Position numbers and translations under genes: made by a program | The notes under the pieces: model-generated | The model's input: the letters and a program-made list of their open reading frames with translations, nothing else | What the model was told of the DNA's origin: nothing | The model's database searches: none | In this document: positions 26,578 to 32,876 of the stretch, piece after piece | Numbering within the stretch: position 1 is the stretch's first letter | Layout: each line of letters starts with the position of its first letter | Assembly (NCBI GenBank): GCA_024228495.1 | Contig: JAAETJ010000272.1 | Location: 1-35,844, forward strand | Reading direction: 5' to 3' | Length of the DNA stretch: 35,844 nt | Source: a bacterium | GTDB lineage: Bacteria; Pseudomonadota; Alphaproteobacteria; Rhizobiales; JAKIUO01

Positions 26578-28479
26578 ATGAATGAATTTGCAATGCGTGG
26601 ATCAGCTCTTCGATACACATTGATGGTTGCGGTAATGATCGCTGCCTTGTTGAGCACTCATGCCCCGATCAAAGCCAAGCCCCCCCCGCAACTGGTGATG
26701 ATTGTCGACGCCTCCGCGTCGATGGAAGACAAGCTGACCAATGAGCTAAAATATAAGCTGGTGCGCAAGGCCATGAGCACAGCTCTTCCCGCCTATGGCG
26801 GCAAACTGCAAGCCGGCCTCATCACATTTGGTCATAATTCCCGCAACTCGTGCAAGGATATTACCCGCCTGGTGGACCTCAAACCACTAAATTCAAAAAC
26901 CTTTGCCAATGTCATCAGCAATATAAAACCAAAAGGCAAAAGCCCCATTGGCGCTTCACTGGCCGCCGCAGCAGACCTGGCGAACATTGTTTCCAGGTCT
27001 TCACACATGCTGTTGATTGCCGATGGTAGTGACAATTGCAGCGCCAATATTTGCGCCAGCGCCAATCTCATTGCCAAACGCTCACCGCAAACAAAGATCC
27101 ACGTCATCGGGCTTGGCAAAACGTCAGCGGTCAATCGCTTGTCTTGTGTGTCCAGCGCCACCAATGGTATTTTCAACGCGGTTGAGAATAGCGCTGAAAT
27201 GGCCGCCACCCTCAAAGTCATATTTCAGACCGTCATCATAGGCAAAAATCCCGCCAAGCCAACGCTGGCCGTATTGGCGAAGCCTCCCTTGCCCAATCCC
27301 CGCCATGCTGACGAATCCACGCCAAAAGCTACTGTAAAGCGCACGATCGAATTTCCCAGGACGTTACCCCTCCCTGTGCGATCTGCAGCGCGATTAAAAG
27401 CTTCAAAGGCACTTGTACAGATGCAAACAGAACCCGAGACGACAGCAGCACTCCCCCAGAAAGACGCTGGCCTGCCCGTCGAAGCAACAAAAGCACAAAA
27501 AGCTCCCGCTGATATCAAAGCTGAAGCGCCTATTATTTGGCAAAATATCACCGAAAAACCTACAATCATCGCTGAGGCGTCGCCATCTGCAATAGCTGCC
27601 TCAACTCCGGCTCCGGCTCCTACGCCTGCCAAATCCGTGACCCAACCAACCGCTCCTCCCCCCAACACGACCTTTCTTGGCAACAAGCCGAGAATTGAGA
27701 TCACCCTGCCGGAAACATCTGCCAAGGTGACATTTGGCGCGCTGATCAGTGAACAGGGCAAAGCCATAGAGAGCGGACTGTTCTGGCGGATATATCAATC
27801 ACGCAAAGATGATGACGGGCGTTACAAACTGGTAAAATCAAAGAAAGGCGCTCAGTTTGATGACCAGCTGCCGCTAGGCGTTTATCTGGTCAATCTTTCC
27901 TGGGGGCGCTCGCATCTCACCGAGAAACTGGATATTTTATCCTCCAAGCCCTTTGTCCATAATTTCATCCTGAACGCAGGTGGATTGCGACTTGGAGCGC
28001 GTCATCTCAATGGATCGGTGCTTCCCGCATCAAAGGTCGTCTATCGAATTTATTCGGACGAACGTGACCAGTTCGGCAAGCGCCGTTTGATCCTCGATAA
28101 TGCAAAGCCCGCCCGCACCATTCGCCTCAATGCCGGCATCTATCATGTTGCCAGCCTCTATGGCACTGGCAATGCTCTCATTGAAACAGATGTAACCATT
28201 GAAGCTGGCAAGCTCACCGACGCAGTAATAAATCATAGCGCCAGCAAGGTGACCTTCAAGCTCGTCAATAAACCAGGTGGAGAAGCGCTGGCCGGAGCAA
28301 TCTGGCGGATCTCGTCGCCAGATGGAAAACTCATCAAGAACGCTGCTGGTGCCTTGCCAAACCTTATTCTGGCGGCAGGCGACTACATGATTACTGCAAA
28401 ATATTCAGGCCGTACGTTCACCCGCAAAGTGACAATTGAAACTGGCGATCCGGTCTATGTGGAACTTGTGATTGAATAA
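26578..28479 (+). CDS. Exported von Willebrand A domain protein with tandem beta-rich repeats (VWA-2)
   Basis: A 633-residue protein. A signal peptide (about 1-33) precedes a VWA domain (about 36-225) with MIDAS Asp44-Ser46-Ser48 in IVDASASMED. The usual MIDAS Thr is replaced by Ser in GKSPIGASL, and the third site is IADGSDNC. A long Pro/Ala/Lys-rich linker (about 235-400) is probably disordered. At least three beta-rich repeats follow, with FWRIY, VYRIYSDE, GIYHVASLYG and AIWRISSPDG, matching those of VWA-1. ATG 26578 follows GCGGGGAA and starts the signal sequence. The open frame runs on to 26461 only because it reads through intron domain VI. It is a paralogue of VWA-1. Confidence 0.87.
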   Translation: MNEFAMRGSALRYTLMVAVMIAALLSTHAPIKAKPPPQLVMIVDASASMEDKLTNELKYKLVRKAMSTALPAYGGKLQAGLITFGHNSRNSCKDITRLVDLKPLNSKTFANVISNIKPKGKSPIGASLAAAADLANIVSRSSHMLLIADGSDNCSANICASANLIAKRSPQTKIHVIGLGKTSAVNRLSCVSSATNGIFNAVENSAEMAATLKVIFQTVIIGKNPAKPTLAVLAKPPLPNPRHADESTPKATVKRTIEFPRTLPLPVRSAARLKASKALVQMQTEPETTAALPQKDAGLPVEATKAQKAPADIKAEAPIIWQNITEKPTIIAEASPSAIAASTPAPAPTPAKSVTQPTAPPPNTTFLGNKPRIEITLPETSAKVTFGALISEQGKAIESGLFWRIYQSRKDDDGRYKLVKSKKGAQFDDQLPLGVYLVNLSWGRSHLTEKLDILSSKPFVHNFILNAGGLRLGARHLNGSVLPASKVVYRIYSDERDQFGKRRLILDNAKPARTIRLNAGIYHVASLYGTGNALIETDVTIEAGKLTDAVINHSASKVTFKLVNKPGGEALAGAIWRISSPDGKLIKNAAGALPNLILAAGDYMITAKYSGRTFTRKVTIETGDPVYVELVIE

Positions 28480-28718
28480 ACAATCGCTTCACCGATACTT
28501 CCCCCTATTCACTACCCTTCAACAGATATCGAGGCAGTGCAGGCACAAAAATGAAGGGCCGGGGATTTCTCAACCCGACCCCTCGAAGGGCATCAACTTT
28601 TGGAGGTAACAGGAACAAGTTTTTAGGAGGTATGTTCCGTGATGCCCTCTTGCGATATAGCAAGGTTGCCTGCCGCGCCTGGCGAGACAATGAAAACCAT
28701 TGGCGCCAGACATCCTTA

Positions 28719-29147
28719 CTAATAGCGTCGACCATTCCTTAGGGTGATCGAGAAACCAGGACCGTCATAGTAAAGGCCGGCACGATTGCGCGGACCATAA
28801 TACTTCCCACGATAATATCTGCCATAGCCACACCATCCACGACGATCGCGATCCATGATACGTCCCCAGCGGTTCAGACGCAGGGAGTATCTCTTGCCAT
28901 TGCGACAGGCCCGTACTTTGTAAACGGGAAGATGGCGGTCGGTGAAGTGAATATTGCGATATCCTCGATCACGCAGACTGCGGCGAACACCTTTGGGTGA
29001 CAAAGCCACTGTTTTTGCCAGTGATTTGATCGGGACATACATGTGAGCGCGAGCACTAGAACCGGCACCAGCAGCAAAGGCCGACGAACTGGCGGCAACA
29101 GCACTGGCTGCCAAAACGCCCAATCCGATTAATATTTTATGGGTCAT
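28719..29147 (-). CDS. Small secreted basic protein, PepSY-like pattern
   Basis: A 142-residue protein with a signal peptide (about 1-25, ILIGLGVLAASAVAASSSAFA). The mature part has VRRSLRDRGYRNIHFTDRHL then VYKVRACRNGKRYSLRLNRWGRI, the alternating pattern of small secreted PepSY-like proteins common in alphaproteobacteria. A Tyr/Arg/Gly-rich tail (GYGRYYRGKYYGPRNRAG) follows and the protein ends with ITLRNGRRY. It should be periplasmic or surface-bound and strongly basic. Function is unknown. It is convergent with VWA-2. Confidence 0.8.
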   Translation of the reverse strand: MTHKILIGLGVLAASAVAASSSAFAAGAGSSARAHMYVPIKSLAKTVALSPKGVRRSLRDRGYRNIHFTDRHLPVYKVRACRNGKRYSLRLNRWGRIMDRDRRGWCGYGRYYRGKYYGPRNRAGLYYDGPGFSITLRNGRRY

Positions 29148-29336
29148 TATTCCATTCCTTTCATTACATTACTCGGCCATTACCGAGCTTGACACCAATT
29201 TTAGAAGAGGCTGTCTGAACCAAACCGGAAAGCTTCATTCATCTCGCATTCATCTTGATATTTTTTTCGAAAAGGATAACCGTGCGCTCGGGCAAGGGCA
29301 TAGTGCGGGCTTATTTCGACATGATGTGGAATACCA

Positions 29337-29597
29337 ATGGAGCACAGATGTGCCGCTTGTAAATATGAAGCGGAAAAAATACTAGAAACCGAGCCAACGG
29401 ACTGGTTCACACGCTGTATCGACAGCACAGATTATATCTTGTGCGATGTTTGTGGCCATCAAAGCCATTCTCATGTTGGCATCTCTTCCTATCTAAAAGA
29501 CATGCTTGAACAGGATGAACGGGCCATTTGGGACCTTTCGGCAGAAGCAGCTGTGCTTGGCATTGAGCGCCGACGCTTTCGCAAGTCACCGCGATAG
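29337..29597 (+). CDS. Small putative zinc-ribbon protein, unknown function
   Basis: An 86-residue frame with two CxxC pairs, CAAC at 5-8 and CDVC at 36-39, a spacing fit for one bound zinc. Cys27 and several His (His41, His44, His46) lie nearby. The C-terminal half looks helical and charged (YLKDMLEQDERAIWDLSAEA). The ATG has only a weak upstream site (GTGGAA). It overlaps the hydrolase gene tail to tail by 12 bp. The paired cysteines make it more credible than a random frame, but no family is recognised. Confidence 0.55.
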   Translation: MEHRCAACKYEAEKILETEPTDWFTRCIDSTDYILCDVCGHQSHSHVGISSYLKDMLEQDERAIWDLSAEAAVLGIERRRFRKSPR

Positions 29598-30512
29598 TCC
29601 TTGGCGCGATGAACCATCCTTGTCCAATACGGCCACAAGACGCGTTAGCACTTCTTCGAAATGCTCGAAAATCCAGAAATGTCCCTGCCCCGGCAATCGA
29701 ACGATCTCAACATTCCTGAAACTGTCAGCCAGTTTGAACACGGCTTTTTTCGGCACCATCAGATCCCTTGAGCCTTGCCATATAAACACCGGCATATCCA
29801 CTTTTTGCAGCGGCAACTGCCATGGGTTTGCAAACAGGCGTAGATCTTCCAGCATACCAATGACCCCAGACCGCAAGCCGTCACAAAAAGCCGCCAGCAG
29901 CGCTTCTTGATGATGACGCTTGCTTAAGATCAATCGATCCGAGCGCGAAAGGCCAAGGCTGAAAATCTTTAAGAATAAGTCGGGGCCAAGCGTTATCAAG
30001 AGCCGTGCAATGGTAAAAACCGGTTTTGCCAGTATCTGATAGCGAGGCAGCAGGCTAAAAAACAGCTTGTTGCGCCAGGACCAAACTTGGCGCACCTCTT
30101 GATCAATTATCCCCACCGGACTGATCAGCGCCAGACCAATCACCCTTTGCGGTATCAACGCAGCAATAGCAATAGCAAACGGCCCTCCACCAGAGACACC
30201 AAACAGCCAGAACCGGTCAATTTTTAAAGCCTCGAGAAGCAGCGCGATGTCTTTCACCCATTGCGCGAAAGATGTATCGGGATAACTGCTAGAAAACCCA
30301 TAGCCTGGCCTGTCAGGAGCAATCAGGCGGATGCCGTTCTGGCTGGCAAATTGATCAGCTGGTCGAATCATGATGCGCGAGCCAGGCGTACCGTGGATGG
30401 CTAATACAGCTCGCCCACCGGCATCACCATATTGCGCATATCCCATCAATCGCCCATCAGGCAAGCGCAATTGTTTATCGCTTAATTCCGTTACTTCTCG
30501 AGCGTGTCCCAT
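29586..30512 (-). CDS. Alpha/beta-fold hydrolase
   Basis: A 308-residue cytoplasmic hydrolase of the AB_hydrolase_1 group. The oxyanion region is AIHGTPGSRIM. The nucleophile is Ser107 in FGVSGGGPFA, the acid Asp250 in WQGSRDLMVP and the base His278 in GQGHFWIFEH, so the triad is complete. The YAQYGDAGGRAVLAIHGTPGS start and APDRPGYGFSS are typical of esterases/epoxide-hydrolase-like members. The substrate is not determinable. GAGGA lies 13 bases before the ATG, which is far. Confidence 0.91.
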   Translation of the reverse strand: MGHAREVTELSDKQLRLPDGRLMGYAQYGDAGGRAVLAIHGTPGSRIMIRPADQFASQNGIRLIAPDRPGYGFSSSYPDTSFAQWVKDIALLLEALKIDRFWLFGVSGGGPFAIAIAALIPQRVIGLALISPVGIIDQEVRQVWSWRNKLFFSLLPRYQILAKPVFTIARLLITLGPDLFLKIFSLGLSRSDRLILSKRHHQEALLAAFCDGLRSGVIGMLEDLRLFANPWQLPLQKVDMPVFIWQGSRDLMVPKKAVFKLADSFRNVEIVRLPGQGHFWIFEHFEEVLTRLVAVLDKDGSSRQGLSR

Positions 30513-30656
30513 TCAATTTCAAAATCCTCAGAAACGGGCTCATTGTTTTTTGCAAGACAGATGGATGGCGGTTCATGATCGATAATGCTATGAATGAATT
30601 TTCACATCGGCATTGATCTCAGCATAAAAGGAACGTAGCACATAATTAGAGCGCGC

Positions 30657-30683
30657 GGCTTCAATGTTTTTTTCATTGAAGCC
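30657..30683. other. Perfect stem-loop downstream of arfB
   Basis: GGCTTCAATG and CATTGAAGCC form a perfect 10-bp stem around a loop of seven T (plus strand). It lies 42 bp past the arfB stop, in the 212-bp gap before the hydrolase gene. No T-run follows on either strand, so it is not a classical terminator. It may block or protect the 3' end of the FHA-PP2C-arfB transcript. Confidence 0.6.
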
Positions 30684-30724
30684 ATGTTGTTAAATCGCCA
30701 TTCGCATTCCTTCAAGAATAGGAA

Positions 30725-31150
30725 CTATTCTTCTGATTGTTTTGGTCGCCGTCGCATTTTTTTGACGCCAGATCGCTTGGTCTTGCGCTCAAGACGGCGT
30801 CTTTTTTGTGTCCTGCTGGGCTTCGTGGCTATGCGTTTTTTTGGTTCAATGCAGGCGGTCTTTATCAGCTCAACAAGGCGCTCAATAGCGTCTTTGCGAT
30901 TGGCGTCCTGGGTGCGATGCTTGTTAGCGGTGATAACAATCACCCCTTGCTTGGTCAAGCGACGACCCGCCAGTTTTTCGAGCCGCACGCGTACGCGCAA
31001 GGACAGGGCATTAGATCCACGAACGTCATAGCGCAATTGCGCGGCGCTCGAAACCTTGTTGACATTTTGTCCACCAGGACCGCTGGCCCGTATATAAGTG
31101 AACTCAATCTCATCTTCATCAATGGACACGCGATCATTGATCACAATCAT
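30725..31150 (-). CDS. arfB: Alternative ribosome-rescue factor ArfB (codon-independent peptidyl-tRNA hydrolase)
   Basis: A 141-residue rescue factor that hydrolyses peptidyl-tRNA on stalled ribosomes lacking a stop codon. The GGQ catalytic motif is at 26-28 in RASGPGGQNVNKVSSAAQLR. The family tail is long and basic (KKRIATKPSRTQKRRRLERKT, then GVKKMRRRPKQ) and enters the empty mRNA channel. Length fits E. coli YaeJ (140). Its ATG overlaps the phosphatase stop codon (ATGA), so the two are translationally coupled and share a transcript. Confidence 0.95.
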   Translation of the reverse strand: MIVINDRVSIDEDEIEFTYIRASGPGGQNVNKVSSAAQLRYDVRGSNALSLRVRVRLEKLAGRRLTKQGVIVITANKHRTQDANRKDAIERLVELIKTACIEPKKRIATKPSRTQKRRRLERKTKRSGVKKMRRRPKQSEE

Positions 31151-31959
31151 TTCGATGACTTCATCTTGTCAAAGCCAATCGCCACAACGGTGATATTATC
31201 CTGCTCCGGAGCGGCCTTCTTCTTGACCGCACCCAGCAGTTCCTGGGCCATCTGATCCGCGCTTTTTGAGCTATTCCTGGAAACAATCTTAGCGATACGG
31301 TCATAGGAAAGGGTCGCCAGTCCGTCACTAGCCATAATCAGCCAATCACCTTTGACGAGAGGGGTCACTTCACGATTGAGATCAACCAGCGTGATTTCAT
31401 CGCCAGTAACGGCCGAACGCAACATATTGCGCTTGGGATGATGCAAGGCTTCCACCGTGGTAATTTCGCCGCGATCCACCAAATCACTCAAAACCGGTGC
31501 CAGAGAATGATCTTCATTTAGTTTTGAGAGCTTTTTGTTGTGGAACAGGTAGAGCAGGCTATCGCCAACACTCACCCAATGCACGCCAGATTGATCGACA
31601 CACACTCCCACTAAGGTACAACCCATGCCGTCCAGCTGCGGGTCATTTTCGATGGCTTTGGAAACGGTTTTATTGCTGGCGTCCAGACTGAGCAAAAGGC
31701 GCCGGTCAATCGATCCCTCGATTTTGGGATAGGTCGTCATAAAGCTGCCGCAGGTGATTTTGCTGGCTTTGGCTCCTCCGACATGGCCACCCATACCATC
31801 GGCGAGAACAGCAATCAGCTCCATGCAGCGGCGTTTATCGTGACCATTGCCGAGTTTCTTGTCCGAATGCTGAAAAACCTTGATGCCATAGGCATCTTCC
31901 TGGTGTTTTCGCTCACCAATATCGGATCGGCCTGCATGTTGAAAAGAGACAAATGTCAT
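31147..31959 (-). CDS. PP2C-family protein phosphatase (PppA/Stp1-like)
   Basis: A 270-residue metal-dependent Ser/Thr phosphatase. Metal-binding residues: Asp22 in RKHQEDAYG, Asp54 in VLADGMGGHVGG, the SDGLATL region and Asp254 in EQDNITVVAIG. It is soluble, with no membrane segment, so it should act on cytoplasmic phosphoproteins. It lies 59 bp downstream of the FHA gene and across the gap from the Ser/Thr kinase, so its natural target is probably the kinase or its substrates. In type VI secretion loci PppA, Fha and PpkA form the same trio. That parallel is inference. Confidence 0.93.
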   Translation of the reverse strand: MTFVSFQHAGRSDIGERKHQEDAYGIKVFQHSDKKLGNGHDKRRCMELIAVLADGMGGHVGGAKASKITCGSFMTTYPKIEGSIDRRLLLSLDASNKTVSKAIENDPQLDGMGCTLVGVCVDQSGVHWVSVGDSLLYLFHNKKLSKLNEDHSLAPVLSDLVDRGEITTVEALHHPKRNMLRSAVTGDEITLVDLNREVTPLVKGDWLIMASDGLATLSYDRIAKIVSRNSSKSADQMAQELLGAVKKKAAPEQDNITVVAIGFDKMKSSK

Positions 31960-32018
31960 CGCACGAACATTCTGTGATCAGGAACGGGGAGGCGAAATAG
32001 AAAAATACGCGACCATTA

Positions 32019-32684
32019 TTACTTGGGGTGAACCGGAAGGTCGGACCAATCAAATTCATCGCCGCAAAACGGGATAAAGACTAGCTGCGTATTACCCATC
32101 GATATAATATCATATGGCATCAGGCGCACCGCCGAGGTCGGCTTGACATTGTCTATCGATACGACATTGGTTTTGGCAAGATTAGGAATGAACAGGAATT
32201 GGCGATCATCGGCATCATAGCGGATATAGGCCTGCTCTTGTTTGGAGATATATTCATCTCCAAAATCGATTGGAATGCGCTGATCTGACGCCGAGCCGAT
32301 TGTATTGGATCCCGTAAAAATCGGTCGATGCGCGCCAATGCCCGGCCCACCAACCACCACGAGCCATCCAACTACCGGTTCTTGATAATATTTCAGTTCT
32401 TCATCGCTACCACCAAAAACCTTGGTTTTGGGACTCTCAACTTCCGCTGCCGCGTCTGGTTCGGCAACGCTTGATTCTGGGGCCGTTGACTGCCCATCCT
32501 TGTCATTCACAATGCTCTCCACACCAGAAGCCGCTTCGCTCGGTGATATTTCCTTGTCATCTCCCTGGCCAAGTGCGGCAAGCGCTTCCTTGAGGCTCGT
32601 TGAGCGGGTTTCAGGTGTTGCATGCGGTCTGCCAGAAGCCGATCCACCTTTGCTTGGATCGTTTGATCCACCTTGACTAGTCAT
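32019..32684 (-). CDS. FHA domain protein (phosphothreonine reader)
   Basis: A 221-residue protein. Residues 1-100 are polar and probably disordered, with Thr/Ser-rich stretches (ATPETRSTSLKEAL) suited to phosphorylation. The FHA domain spans about 105-212: GSNTIGSASDQRIPID, DEYISKQEQAYIRYD, and the strand NVVSIDNVKPTSAVRLMPYD. The conserved Ser is at 147. The usual His of SxxH is Gln150, and the Arg of the GR loop is Ser131, so phosphopeptide binding may be altered. AAGGA lies 11 bases before the ATG. It is the first gene of a leftward operon with the phosphatase and arfB, divergent from the kinase. Confidence 0.88.
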   Translation of the reverse strand: MTSQGGSNDPSKGGSASGRPHATPETRSTSLKEALAALGQGDDKEISPSEAASGVESIVNDKDGQSTAPESSVAEPDAAAEVESPKTKVFGGSDEELKYYQEPVVGWLVVVGGPGIGAHRPIFTGSNTIGSASDQRIPIDFGDEYISKQEQAYIRYDADDRQFLFIPNLAKTNVVSIDNVKPTSAVRLMPYDIISMGNTQLVFIPFCGDEFDWSDLPVHPK

Positions 32685-32828
32685 GAAATACTAATTCCTT
32701 TTATTGCCACGCGTCCATTGACCCAATACCCCTCGATATAGTTGTTCCAGAACACCATCAATCCAACAGCCATGCAAGTCGTTTTTATGACCGCTTATTG
32801 CAGCCAATTAAATTGTGTGATCTGATAT

Positions 32829-32844
32829 TATATATATATATATA
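32829..32844. repeat. (TA)8 dinucleotide tract in the kinase/FHA promoter gap
   Basis: Eight uninterrupted TA units lie 33 bp before the kinase GTG and 145 bp before the FHA ATG, in the 192-bp gap between the divergent genes. The tract ends in TATAAA. Such tracts change length by slippage and can alter promoter spacing. Confidence 0.85.
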
Positions 32845-32876
32845 AATGAAATCAAAAAGCTTGCCATTGAGGTTCC

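Noticed and set aside
28551-28742. 63-codon frame overlapping the end of the small basic secreted protein gene
   Set aside because: Composition looks random and its own ATG lacks a ribosome-binding site. Only the shorter frame after TAGGAGGT is worth noting.
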